NCBI GenBank assembly: GCA_963792445.1
Contig: CAWBWO010000002.1
Location: forward strand, 186,001-250,000
Length of the DNA stretch: 64,000 bases
Reading direction: 5' to 3'
Origin: Rummeliibacillus sp963792445
Lineage (GTDB): Bacteria; Bacillota; Bacilli; Bacillales_A; Planococcaceae
The notes below the pieces were generated by a model. That model was not told the DNA's origin, made no database searches, and saw only the letters and a program-made list of their open reading frames with translations. Both the position numbers and the translations under genes were made by a program. Numbering within the stretch: position 1 is the stretch's first letter; the number at the start of each line of letters is the position of its first letter. This document shows, in pieces, positions 54,275 to 63,747 of this stretch.

Positions 54275-55343
54275 ATGAAAAAGCGTAAAATTGGATTAGC
54301 TCTTTCAGCACTTACTAGCTTCAGGTACATTTCTTGCAGCATGTGGTAATAACAAAATGCAAACAATGCAAAGAGTGGTAACGAAAAAGATACATTTTCA
54401 GTAGCTATGGTAACTGATACTGGTGGTATTGATGACCGTTCATTTAACCAATCAACTTGGGAAGGTATTCAAAAATTTGGTAAAGATACTGGATTATAAA
54501 AAGGTGATGGTGGTTACGATTACCTACAATCTGCTTCTGATAGTGACTTTACTACTAACATTAACAGCCTTGTTCGTCGTCATTTCGATTTAATATATGC
54601 TGTAGGTTTTAAACTTCACGATTCAGTAGCTGAAGTAGCTGATCAACAAAAAAATGCTAAAATCGCAATTATTGACTCAGTAGTTGAAGGTAAAGACAAT
54701 GTTGCTTCAATTATGTTCCGTGCAAACGAAGCTTCATATTTAGCAGGTGCTGCAGCGGCTTTACAATCTAAAACTGGTAAAATCGGCTTCATCGGTGGTA
54801 TGGAAGGCGACATCGTTGGTGGATTTCGAAGCTGGTTATGTAGCAGGTGCTAAAGCAGCAAATCCAAAAGTTAAAGTTGATGTCCAATATGCAGGTTCAT
54901 TCAACGATGCTGCAAAAGGTCAAGCAATTGCTAAACGTATGTACGATTCTGGTGCTGATATTATTTTCCATGCAGCGGGTGGTACAGGTAATGGTTTATT
55001 CACTGAAGCAAAAGAACGTAAACAAAAAGATCCAAATGCTGATGTATGGGTAATCGGTGTTGACCGTGACCAATACGATGAAGGTAAAGTGGATGACAAA
55101 ACAAATGTTACTTTGACTTCAGTGTTAAAACGTGTTGATATTGCTGCAGAAGATATTGCTAAACAATCAAAAGATGGTAAATTCCCTGGTGGTAAAACAA
55201 TCTCATTTGGTTTAAAAGATAATGGTGTTGCATTAGCTGATTCACACGGTGCAATTACTGCAGATACACAAAAGAAAATTGATGAATACAAAGATAAAAT
55301 TATCAAAGGTGAAATTAAAGTTCCTGAAAAACCAGGAAAATAA
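54275..55343 (+). pseudogene. nupN: BMP-family (NupN-like) substrate-binding lipoprotein, three frameshifts and a nonsense codon
   Basis: Lipoprotein signal with lipobox 'FLAACG' (read only after correction), then 'AMVTDTGGIDDRSFNQSTWEG', 'KIGFIGGMEGD' and 'ADIIFHAAGGTGNGLF', the BMP/Med signature of nucleoside-binding proteins. Lesions: one extra base near 54315, one missing A near 54354, TAA in place of a sense codon at 54497-54499 within 'GL-x-KGDGGYDYLQS', and one extra base near 54823. The last 198 residues form the longest intact piece. Corrected length is about 355 residues. The nonsense codon is not an indel, so real decay is more plausible here than elsewhere. The symbol is by analogy with B. 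subtilis. Confidence 0.85.
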
Positions 55344-55355
55344 TGTTTAACCACC

Positions 55356-55395
55356 ATCATAAAGACCAGTTAAATCTGGTCTTTATGATTCTTTT
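55356..55395 (+). terminator. Terminator after the BMP lipoprotein gene
   Basis: ATCATAAAGACCAG (55356-55369) pairs perfectly with CTGGTCTTTATGAT (55376-55389), 14 bp, then TCTTTT. Partial read-through here is common in ABC operons to make binding protein in excess. The following 210 bases to the ATPase gene hold no gene. Confidence 0.9.
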
Positions 55396-55611
55396 ATCTA
55401 TTAAAAAATTAATAGATGAAAGTATTTAAAGATTTAATAGAGTGATATTTTGAAACCATCTAAATTTTATTTAATTATTAGAAATGACAGAATAATTATT
55501 TATTAATTCTAGTTACTTTATAACGCTTTAAGTACTTTCTTGTGTGAATTTTATTAACCTAGTTATTAAATGCAACTCTAAATTTATAATGTCAAAGAGG
55601 GAGTGACCACA

Positions 55612-57150
55612 TTGGAATATGTGATTGAAATGCTTGGAATTCGCAAACAATTTGGCGATTTTGTAGCAAATGATAACATCACCCTTCAGCTAAAAAAAGG
55701 AGAAATTCATGCACTATTAGGAGAAAATGGTGCAGGAAAATCAACGTTAATGAACGTACTTTTTGGTTTATATCAACCAGAAGCAGGCACTATTCGAGTT
55801 CATGGTAAGGACGTAAAAATTACGGATCCGAACAAAGCCAATGCTCTTGGAATAGGTATGGTTCACCAACACTTTATGTTAGTTGAAAATTTTACGGTGA
55901 CGGAAAATATCATACTAGGTAGTGAACCTACTACAGCGGGTATGATTAATATTCGAGACGCAGCAAAAAAAGTACAAGCATTATCAGAAAAGTATGGCTT
56001 AAATGTAGACGCAAATGCGAAAATTGAAGACATTTCAGTTGGTATGCAACAACGTGTTGAAATTTTAAAAACATTATACCGTGGTGCAGAAATATTAATC
56101 TTTGATGAACCAACAGCTTCTCTTACACCACAAGAGATTACTGAATTAATTCAAATTATGAAACGCCTGATTGAAGAAGGAAAATCCATTATTTTAATTA
56201 CACATAAATTAAAAGAAATAATGGAAGTTTCAGATCGCGTAACTATTATTCGTAAAGGTAAAGGGATTGGAACAGTTACTACAGCTGATACAAATCCTGA
56301 CCAACTTGCAGAAATGATGGTTGGACGTCAAGTTGTATTTAAGACAGAAAAAGCGGAAGCTCATCCTACTGATGTCGTATTAAATATTGAAAACTTAACA
56401 GTAAGCGATAACCGTGGTGTTGACAGAGTTAAAAATTTAAGTCTTAAAGTAAGAGCTGGAGAGATTGTTGGGATTGCAGGGATTGATGGTAACGGTCAGT
56501 CAGAATTAATCGAAGCAATAACTGGTCTTCGCAAGGTGAAACAAGGTAGTGTCACTTTAAAAGGAAAGAATATTACAGGTTTAAGACCTCGTAAAATTAC
56601 AGAATCAGGAGTAGGCCATATTCCTCAAGACCGCCACAAACATGGTCTTGTTTTAGATTTTCCGATTGGACATAATATCGCTTTACAAACATATTATCAA
56701 CAACCAATTTCAAAAGCGGGCATTATCGATTACAAGAATATAAATGGTATTGCCAAGAAAATTATTGAAGAATATGATGTTCGTACACCAAATGAAATGA
56801 CGCCTGCACGAGCATTATCAGGTGGTAACCAACAAAAGGCAATCATTGGACGTGAAATTAATCGTGATCCAGAATTACTTATTGCTGCACTACCAACAAG
56901 AGGTCTAGATGTAGGGGCAATTGAATTTATTCATAAGCGCCTGATTGAACAACGTGATAAAGGAAAAGCTGTATTGCTCATTTCATTTGAATTAGACGAA
57001 GTTATGAACGTTTCTGATACAATAGCGGTAATTCATGATGGTCAGATTATTGATACAGTAAAACCTCATGAAACAACAGAACAAGAATTAGGTTTATTAA
57101 TGGCTGGTCAATCGCTGCATCAAGATCAACAAAAGGTAGGTGACGAGTAA
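55612..57150 (+). CDS. nupO: Nucleoside ABC transporter ATPase (two fused domains, NupO-like)
   Basis: 512 residues with two ABC domains. First: Walker A 'GENGAGKST', signature 'ISVGMQQRVEIL', Walker B 'LIFDEPTASL'. Second: degenerate Walker A 'GIDGNGQSEL', signature 'LSGGNQQKAI', and 'AALPTRGLDVGA', the pattern of the sugar/nucleoside uptake class. Start TTG 55612 preferred, because GTG 55603 overlaps the GAGGGAG ribosome site. The stop overlaps the permease start (TAATG). Confidence 0.93.
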   Translation: MEYVIEMLGIRKQFGDFVANDNITLQLKKGEIHALLGENGAGKSTLMNVLFGLYQPEAGTIRVHGKDVKITDPNKANALGIGMVHQHFMLVENFTVTENIILGSEPTTAGMINIRDAAKKVQALSEKYGLNVDANAKIEDISVGMQQRVEILKTLYRGAEILIFDEPTASLTPQEITELIQIMKRLIEEGKSIILITHKLKEIMEVSDRVTIIRKGKGIGTVTTADTNPDQLAEMMVGRQVVFKTEKAEAHPTDVVLNIENLTVSDNRGVDRVKNLSLKVRAGEIVGIAGIDGNGQSELIEAITGLRKVKQGSVTLKGKNITGLRPRKITESGVGHIPQDRHKHGLVLDFPIGHNIALQTYYQQPISKAGIIDYKNINGIAKKIIEEYDVRTPNEMTPARALSGGNQQKAIIGREINRDPELLIAALPTRGLDVGAIEFIHKRLIEQRDKGKAVLLISFELDEVMNVSDTIAVIHDGQIIDTVKPHETTEQELGLLMAGQSLHQDQQKVGDE

Positions 57151-58200
57151 TGTCTAAACGAATGACAAATATTCTTGTCCCAATTATTTCTATTCTTTTA
57201 GGCTTAATCGTAGGTGCAATCGTGATGCTTGTAAGTGGATTTAGCCCAGTAAATGGCTATATCGCATTATGGAATGGTGTTTTTGGAGATAGCTATAATT
57301 TAGGTGAAACGATTCGTCAAATTACACCTTATGTATTTGCTGGTCTAGCTGTGGCTTTTGCTTTCCGGACAGGCCTATTTAATATTGGTGTAGAAGGTCA
57401 GTTAATTGTAGGTTGGTTAGCAGCATGCTTATGTTGGATATGCAGTGGATCTTCCTAAAATCATTCACATTCCATTAGCTTTACTTGCGGCAGGAGTTGC
57501 AGGTGGGTTATGGGCTTTTATCCCTGGTATATTAAAAGCTAAATTACAAGTGCATGAAGTAATCGTTTCAATTATGATGAACTATATTGCACTTTATGTT
57601 GTGAATGCATCGATTTCAACATTGTCCGGTGGTGGTGAAAAAACAGAAAAGATTCACGAATCTGCATCACTCAGGTCACCATTCTTCGAATCAATTACCC
57701 AATTTTCGAGAATGCATTGGGGATTTGTTATTGCCATCCTAGCGGTTATTGTAATGTGGTTCATACTAGAGAAAACAACTCGTGGTTTTGAGTTGAAAGC
57801 TGTTGGATTTAACCAAAATGCATCAGATTATGCCGGCATGAACGTAAGTAAAAATATCGTTCTTGCTATGGTGATTTCAGGTGTATTTGCAGGTTTAGGT
57901 GGTGCAATGGAAGGACTCGGTACTTTCGGTAACATCAATAAGATGACTGCATTTACTGGTATCGGTTTTGATGGGATTGCTGTAGCTTTACTTGGCGCGA
58001 ACCAACCATTTGGTGTTTTGTTAGGTGCCATTCTTTTTGGTGCGTTAAAAAATGGTGGTTTGAATATGCCAAACGAAGCTGGAATCCCAGTGGAGATTGT
58101 ATCAATTGTTACGGCATTGATTATTTTCTTCGTCGCATCTGGTTATATCATTCGAGTTACACTTGAACGTTTAAGTAAGAAAAAAAAGGAGGAAAAATAA
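57150..58200 (+). pseudogene. nupP: Nucleoside ABC transporter permease (NupP-like), one extra base
   Basis: BPD_transp_2-type permease with about ten membrane helices; 'FRTGLFNIGVEGQLIVG' before and 'GGAMEGLGTFGNINKMTAFTGIGFDGIAVALLG' (shortened) after the break are family signatures. One extra base near 57426 shifts the frame after 'GWLAA', stopping at 57458; the other frame continues 'YVGYAVDLPKIIHIP'. Corrected length is 349 residues, normal. Ends two bases before nupQ. Confidence 0.9.
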
Positions 58201-58201
58201 C

Positions 58202-59161
58202 ATGAGCTTTTTAGATGTGTTATATTTCATTATTCCTTCTGCTATCTACTATGCAGCACCATTAATCATGACGGCGATAGGTGGTGTATTCACTGAACGA
58301 TCAGGTGTTATTAACATTGGTCTAGAAGGTGTAATGATTATGGGAGCCTTCAGTAGTGTTGTCTTCAACTTAACATTTGCAGATTCTCTTGGTGGATTGA
58401 CACCATGGGTAGGGTTACTTGTTGCGATGGCTGTAGGGATTGTTTTCACACTAATCTTAGCAATTGCAGCCGTTTCGTTCCGTGCTGACCAAACAGTTGC
58501 AGGAGTCGCACTTAATATGCTTGGTTTAGCTGTTGCAGTATTCTCTGTAAAAATGTTGTATGACAAAGGTCAAACGGATTCAATAGCAGAGCGATTTTCA
58601 CGTTTTGACATTCCTGTTTTAAAAGATATTCCGATATTAGGTAAAATGCTATTTACAGATGTGTATGGAACATCTATCTTAGCAATTGCTGTCGCATTCA
58701 TTGCTTGGTTTGTTATTTATAAAACGCCATTTGGTTTACGTTTGCGTGCTGTTGGTGAACATCCAATGGCAGCTGATACGATGGGTGTAAATGTAACGAA
58801 AATGCGTTATATGGCAGTTATGATATCAGGTGCTCTTGGTGGTATTGGTGGTGCGATTTATGCTCAAGCAATCGCAGGCAACTTCAGTCAAGGGACAATT
58901 AGTGGACAAGGTTTCATGGCTATCGCTGCTATGATTTTCGGTAAGTGGCATCCACTTGGCGCTATGGGGGCAGCTCTATTCTTCGGTTTTGCACAATCAT
59001 TAAGTATTGCCGGTGCTTCTATACCAGTCATTAAAGACGTACCTGAAGTCATTCTATTAATATTACCTTATGTACTTACAATCTTAGCTTTAGCAGGATT
59101 TATCGGTAAAGCAAGAGCTCCAAAAGCTTCTGGTACACCTTATATTAAAGGAAAACGTTAA
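58202..59161 (+). CDS. nupQ: Nucleoside ABC transporter permease (NupQ-like)
   Basis: 319 residues, about nine membrane helices; 'ERSGVINIGLEGVMIMGAF', 'GLRLRAVGEHPMAADTMGV' and 'GQGFMAIAAMIFGKWHP' are signatures of the second permease of nucleoside ABC importers. It pairs with the upstream permease. AGGAGG ribosome site inside the end of nupP. Followed by a terminator. Confidence 0.93.
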   Translation: MSFLDVLYFIIPSAIYYAAPLIMTAIGGVFTERSGVINIGLEGVMIMGAFSSVVFNLTFADSLGGLTPWVGLLVAMAVGIVFTLILAIAAVSFRADQTVAGVALNMLGLAVAVFSVKMLYDKGQTDSIAERFSRFDIPVLKDIPILGKMLFTDVYGTSILAIAVAFIAWFVIYKTPFGLRLRAVGEHPMAADTMGVNVTKMRYMAVMISGALGGIGGAIYAQAIAGNFSQGTISGQGFMAIAAMIFGKWHPLGAMGAALFFGFAQSLSIAGASIPVIKDVPEVILLILPYVLTILALAGFIGKARAPKASGTPYIKGKR

Positions 59162-59174
59162 TGTAAATTAAACA

Positions 59175-59207
59175 AAAAGGACTCGAGTCACAGGCTCGGT
59201 CTTTTTT
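59175..59207 (+). terminator. Terminator after nupQ
   Basis: AAAAGGACTCGAG and CTCGGTCTTTT pair with small bulges around a short loop, then TTTT. Imperfect but well placed. Confidence 0.65.
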
Positions 59208-59267
59208 ACTTTTTGGAGAAGAGTTACTTAGTTAAATAGTCTAATTTGTAACCTGCTTTTACATTAG

Positions 59268-59297
59268 TTGCAATTTTATTCAATTGCCATGTATAGT
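59268..59297 (+). promoter_or_regulatory. Sigma-A promoter candidate of ymfF-ymfH-ymfI
   Basis: TTGCAA (59268-59273), 18 bases, TATAGT (59292-59297), 44 bases before ymfF. Confidence 0.5.
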
Positions 59298-59340
59298 TGG
59301 AGTAATGGATTGTTATATTAAGTAGATAGGAGGGGTTTGA

Positions 59341-60609
59341 ATGTTTAAATCTATAGAAGTAGCAAAAGACGTTCATATTCATACAAGAGTAACTGATCAA
59401 TTCAAAACTGTGAATTTTTCGCTGAAATTTAGAAGACCTTTAAAGGAAGAGGAGGCTGCAGAAAGAACAGTTTTAACAAATGTATTGCAACACAGTAATG
59501 CCAAATTCCCATCTACTGCTAGTATGCGTATGTATTTAGACGATTTATACGGTACAGTTTTGTATTTAGATACATCTAAAAAAGGCAATGAACATGTTGT
59601 ATTATTAAATGTTGAAACAGTCAATGACCAATATTTACAACACGGTGATGTATTAAGCCATGTTCTAGAATTAATGCACACAGTCCTTTTTGAACCGAAT
59701 TTTGAGAATGGTGTCTTTAAAGAAAACATCGTAGCTCGGGAAAAGGAAATGGTCAAAGAACGTATTCAATCTATTTTTGATGATAAATCGCGCTATGCAC
59801 AAAATCGTTTAACGAAAATTTTAGCTCCGAATCATCCAGCTTCCATTTCTGCAAATGGCACAATTGAAGCAGTAGAAACCATTACTCCACAATCTTTAAT
59901 GGATACATATCAACACATGTTAGCAGAAGATGTGATTGATATCTATGTTGTAGGAGATATTGATGAGGAGAAGATCGTTGAAGAGTTAAAAAAAGTATTA
60001 CCTTTCGGTGATCGTAAAATAGCATTTGAAAATAAAAGTATGCCTAAAATCAATCCTACTGATTCTTACGTAAAAGAAACGCAAGAGATGAAGCAAGGAA
60101 AACTTCATATTGGTTTTTCTACGCCTGTTTTCTTTAAGGATGCAGATTTTCCGAAAATGCAAATCTTTAATGGCATATTCGGTGGTTATCCTCATGCCAA
60201 GTTATTTATGAATGTTCGTGAAAAAGAAAGCATGGCTTACTATTGTTCAAGTTCGTATTCTGCGCAATATGGCTTAGTTTATGTCATGTCTGGTATCGAT
60301 GCAGAAAATGAAAAGAAAGCTACACAATTAATTGATGAACAATTAAAAGCTATACAAAATGGTGAAATAACGGATTTGGAAATTACACAAACAAAGGCAA
60401 TGCTCCAAAATCAATTGAAAGAAGCTCTAGATTCTGCACGAGGTCAAATTGAAATTTTCGATCAATATAAAGGCTTAGATGAAGATTTCAGTGTTGAAGC
60501 TTGGCAAGCAAAGTGGCAAGCAGTGACAAAACAAGACATTGTAGATATGGCAAAGCAATTGCATAAAGAAACCGTCTATTTCTTGTGTGGAACGGAGGAA
60601 CAAAAATAA
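59341..60609 (+). CDS. ymfF: M16-like peptidase without zinc motif (YmfF)
   Basis: 422 residues, M16 fold. At the place of the HxxEH motif it reads 'TNVLQHSNAKFPS', so the metal ligands are missing, as expected for the inactive partner of an M16B pair. C-terminal half has 'NVREKESMAYYCSSSYSAQYG', the conserved R/Y region. Most likely forms a heterodimer with YmfH, whose ATG overlaps its stop (TAATG). Substrate unknown. Confidence 0.9.
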   Translation: MFKSIEVAKDVHIHTRVTDQFKTVNFSLKFRRPLKEEEAAERTVLTNVLQHSNAKFPSTASMRMYLDDLYGTVLYLDTSKKGNEHVVLLNVETVNDQYLQHGDVLSHVLELMHTVLFEPNFENGVFKENIVAREKEMVKERIQSIFDDKSRYAQNRLTKILAPNHPASISANGTIEAVETITPQSLMDTYQHMLAEDVIDIYVVGDIDEEKIVEELKKVLPFGDRKIAFENKSMPKINPTDSYVKETQEMKQGKLHIGFSTPVFFKDADFPKMQIFNGIFGGYPHAKLFMNVREKESMAYYCSSSYSAQYGLVYVMSGIDAENEKKATQLIDEQLKAIQNGEITDLEITQTKAMLQNQLKEALDSARGQIEIFDQYKGLDEDFSVEAWQAKWQAVTKQDIVDMAKQLHKETVYFLCGTEEQK

Positions 60610-61931
60610 TGGAAACAATTCGTTTTGATCAATTAGATGAGACGCTGTACTATGAAAAACTTGAGAATGGTTTAGATGTCTATATATTACCGAAAAAAGG
60701 CTTCTCTAAAACGTTCGTTACATTTACTACAAAATATGGTTCAGTAGACCGTTCTTTTGTGCCATTAGGTGAACAAGAAGCAATCACAGTTCCAGATGGT
60801 ATTGCACACTTTTTAGAACATAAAATGTTTGAAAAAGAAGATGGGGATGTATTCCAAAAATTTAGTGCGTTTGGCGCTTCAGCAAATGCCTTTACTTCGT
60901 TTACAAGAACAGCTTATCTATTTTCTGCAACAAATCATGTATTTGAAAGTACCGAAACATTATTAAATTTTGTCCAGGAACCATATTTCACTGAAAAAAC
61001 GGTTAACAAAGAAAAAGGGATTATTGGTCAAGAAATTACAATGTACGATGACCAACCGGATTGGCGTTTATATTTCGGTACAATCGAGAATATGTTTAAA
61101 GAACACCCTGTCAAAATTGATATCGCGGGCACTGTAGAATCAATTGATAAAATTACAGCAGAGCATTTATATACTTGCTATAATACGTTCTATCATCCAT
61201 CCAATATGTTGCTATTTGCAATCGGAGCATTAGAACCAGAAAAAATGATGGAACTTATTCGGGAAAATCAAGCGAAAAAAGAATTCGCTAAACCAACTCC
61301 GATTAAACGAATTGAAGTACAAGAACAAACAGAAGTTGCCATTCCTGAACGCTCATTACGAATGGATGTTACAAAGTCAAAAGTTTCTGTAGGTTTAAAA
61401 GCGAAGAAAACAAGTCTATCTGGACGTGACATGCTAAAACATGAACTTGCGATTAGTTTAACATTAGATATTTTATTTGGTCGATCATCTGATTTCTATA
61501 CAAAAGTGTATGAAGAAGGACTAATTGATGAATCTTATTCCTATGATTTTTCTTTAGAACATGGATTTGGTTTTGCAATGATTGGTTCTGATACGTATCA
61601 ACCAGACAAACTAGTTCAAGCTATTAAGGGGCAATTGAAAAAAACAGAAGAAAAATGGCCTTTTGGAGAAGAAGAATTAGAAAGAGTAAAACGTCGTAGA
61701 ATTGGATTTAATTTAAGAGCGCTTAATTCAATCGAATTTATTGCGAATCAATTTACCCGTTATAAATTTAATGATATGAATTTATTCGATTCTGTTTCTG
61801 CAATTGAAGAGTTAACTGTAGCAGATGTGCAAGAAGCATTTAAATCTCTACTAGGGGAATCTCAACAAACTGTATTTAAAATATTGCCATTAGAAGATTC
61901 TGCAAAATCCGAAACGGCAAAAGAAGGTTAA
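60609..61931 (+). CDS. ymfH: M16-family zinc peptidase (YmfH)
   Basis: 440 residues with the active zinc motif 'HFLEHKMFEK' (about residue 66) and the downstream glutamate in 'KEKGIIGQEITMYDD' (about 140). It is therefore the catalytic partner of YmfF. The frame extends to 60585, but ATG 60609 overlaps the ymfF stop, which fits coupled expression of the two subunits. Biological substrate unknown; peptide-precursor processing is a known role of related pairs. Confidence 0.92.
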   Translation: METIRFDQLDETLYYEKLENGLDVYILPKKGFSKTFVTFTTKYGSVDRSFVPLGEQEAITVPDGIAHFLEHKMFEKEDGDVFQKFSAFGASANAFTSFTRTAYLFSATNHVFESTETLLNFVQEPYFTEKTVNKEKGIIGQEITMYDDQPDWRLYFGTIENMFKEHPVKIDIAGTVESIDKITAEHLYTCYNTFYHPSNMLLFAIGALEPEKMMELIRENQAKKEFAKPTPIKRIEVQEQTEVAIPERSLRMDVTKSKVSVGLKAKKTSLSGRDMLKHELAISLTLDILFGRSSDFYTKVYEEGLIDESYSYDFSLEHGFGFAMIGSDTYQPDKLVQAIKGQLKKTEEKWPFGEEELERVKRRRIGFNLRALNSIEFIANQFTRYKFNDMNLFDSVSAIEELTVADVQEAFKSLLGESQQTVFKILPLEDSAKSETAKEG

Positions 61932-61939
61932 TCATCATT

Positions 61940-62668
61940 ATGAAGAAATTTGCATTAGTCTTAGGCGCTTCCGGTTCAATCGGAAGTGCCATTTGTCATG
62001 AACTAGCAATGAACGGTTGGTCACTATATTTGCAATACAATCACAACATAAATAGCATACAAAGCTTGGTTCAAAATCTTACGAAAAAATACCCTGAACA
62101 AGAGTTTATGACGATACAGGCTGATCTAACAAGTGATCATGCTGCTAAAAAAATTTCCGAATCTATCTTTTCAATCGAATCTATTGTGATTGCAAGTGGT
62201 CAAGCATTATATAAACTTGTGGAAGATACGACTGTTGAAGAGATGAATACACTTTGGAAGGTACATGTTCAAACACCAATACAATTGATTGGCTTACTTA
62301 CTCCAAAACTTCGTCAGCATCCTGTAAGCTATATTACAATCATTGGTTCAATCTGGGGTGAGACTGGTGGAGCTTACGAAACTTTATACTCAACTGTAAA
62401 AGGTGCAATACATGCATTTGTAAAAGCATATGCCAAAGAAGTCTCATACAATGGAATCCATGTAAATGCAGTCGCTCCGGGATTAATAGATACTAAGATG
62501 AATGGACATTTAAATGATGAAGAATGGTCTAATTTAATAGATGAAATTCCGTTAGAACGCGCTGGAAAGCCAGAGGAAGTAGCATACTTAGTAGCCTTTT
62601 TGCAATCTGGAAAGGCAGATTATATTACCGGACAAATACTAAGTATCAATGGTGGTTGGTACATATAA
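61940..62668 (+). CDS. ymfI: SDR-family reductase YmfI (EF-P 5-aminopentanone reductase)
   Basis: 242 residues, short-chain dehydrogenase: cofactor loop 'LGASGSIGSAI', catalytic serine region 'ITIIGSIWGETGG', Y-x-x-x-K in 'LYSTVKGAIHAF', and 'VAPGLIDTKM'. In B. subtilis YmfI reduces the 5-aminopentanone group on elongation factor P to 5-aminopentanol, needed for swarming. The orthologue call rests on position after ymfH and on overall similarity. Nine bases after ymfH. Confidence 0.88.
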   Translation: MKKFALVLGASGSIGSAICHELAMNGWSLYLQYNHNINSIQSLVQNLTKKYPEQEFMTIQADLTSDHAAKKISESIFSIESIVIASGQALYKLVEDTTVEEMNTLWKVHVQTPIQLIGLLTPKLRQHPVSYITIIGSIWGETGGAYETLYSTVKGAIHAFVKAYAKEVSYNGIHVNAVAPGLIDTKMNGHLNDEEWSNLIDEIPLERAGKPEEVAYLVAFLQSGKADYITGQILSINGGWYI

Positions 62669-62929
62669 TTCTAGCCTTGATACATACTTCAAATCATTAA
62701 TGGGTACAGTAATAAGTAAGAAATATATTATTTAATATTTTGTATTGTCATTGATACTAATAAGTGGTGTGTATTCGCTTTTTTTAGTGTCCTGGGGATG
62801 CCTTAATAGTGTTTAAACACACTTTTAAGAAATCCCTTTCCTTTTTTCCTTTTCTTCTATTGAAAAATCGGCTATTATGGAACATAGAAAATGTTTTAAG
62901 CGTCTTATAATAGAAGGGATCGTTGTATT
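62669..62929. other. 261-base intergenic region between ymfI and ymfK
   Basis: No gene seen. ymfJ (DUF3243), found here in B. subtilis, is absent. It contains a perfect 12-base palindrome GTGTTTAAACAC (62809-62820) and a TATAAT box (62906-62911) without a clear -35 close to the ymfK start. No convincing terminator for ymfI. Confidence 0.4.
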
Positions 62930-63730
62930 GTGAGAGAATGGTATTTTGAATATGAAATACAGATCAATCGCCCCGGATTATTAGGTGATATTGCATCATT
63001 ATTAGGTATGCTTCGCGTTAACATAGTTACGATTAATGGTGTTGACCAAGTACGTAGAGGAATGCTTTTACGAGCAGAAAATGAAGAGCAAATCGAACGA
63101 TTTAGAAATATTGTTTCTACTATGGAAATGATAAAAGTCACTAAATTTCGACAACCTACTACCCGGGATCGTTTAGCGATTCGCCATGGACGTTATATTC
63201 AAAGAGAAGCAGACGAGAAAAAGACATTTAGATTTGTTCGAGATGAGCTGGGGATTCTAGTAGATTTTATGGCTGAAATTTTCAAAAAAGAAGGCCGAAA
63301 ATTAATCGGAATTCGCGGTATGCCTCGTGTTGGTAAAACAGAATCAATTGTCGCATCAAGTGTTTGTGCAAACAAACGATGGATATTCCTATCTTCGACA
63401 ATGATTAAACAAACTTTACGTAATCGACTTTTGAAAGATGAATTTAATAGTAATAATGTGTTCATCTTAGATGGTGTAGTTACAAGACGTTCATCAGACG
63501 AGGGACACCAACAATTGGTTCGTGAGATTATGCAATTACCAACAATAATCGTGATTGAACATCCTGATATGTTCGTGCAAAATTCTGAATATACAATTGA
63601 TGACTTCGATTATATTATCGAATTAAGACATCATCCAGATGAAGAAATTACATACGAGGTGCTAGAACGTAATAATAGTTTTCTACAAGATTCGGGTGGT
63701 TTCGGTGGTTTTGGAGGATTTAATTTTTAA
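62930..63730 (+). CDS. ymfK: YmfK, DUF3388 protein (ACT-like + P-loop domain)
   Basis: 266 residues. The N-terminal 75 residues ('YEIQINRPGLLGDIASLLGML') look like an ACT ligand-binding domain. The second part carries a P-loop 'GIRGMPRVGKTESIV' (about residue 125) and a 'TIIVIEHPDMF' strand where Walker B would be. The tail is 'GGFGGFGGFNF', a glycine/phenylalanine repeat. Start GTG 62930 with AGAAGGGAT upstream. Function unknown; conserved next to rodZ in Bacillales. Confidence 0.9.
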   Translation: MREWYFEYEIQINRPGLLGDIASLLGMLRVNIVTINGVDQVRRGMLLRAENEEQIERFRNIVSTMEMIKVTKFRQPTTRDRLAIRHGRYIQREADEKKTFRFVRDELGILVDFMAEIFKKEGRKLIGIRGMPRVGKTESIVASSVCANKRWIFLSSTMIKQTLRNRLLKDEFNSNNVFILDGVVTRRSSDEGHQQLVREIMQLPTIIVIEHPDMFVQNSEYTIDDFDYIIELRHHPDEEITYEVLERNNSFLQDSGGFGGFGGFNF

Positions 63731-63747
63731 CAGGAAGGTGTTTACAA

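Noticed and set aside
1381..57430. Programmed ribosomal frameshifting or phase variation as explanation for the many broken genes
   Set aside because: Affected runs are only 3-4 bases, there is no common slippery heptamer or downstream pseudoknot, and the shifts occur in unrelated genes that are not known to be recoded.
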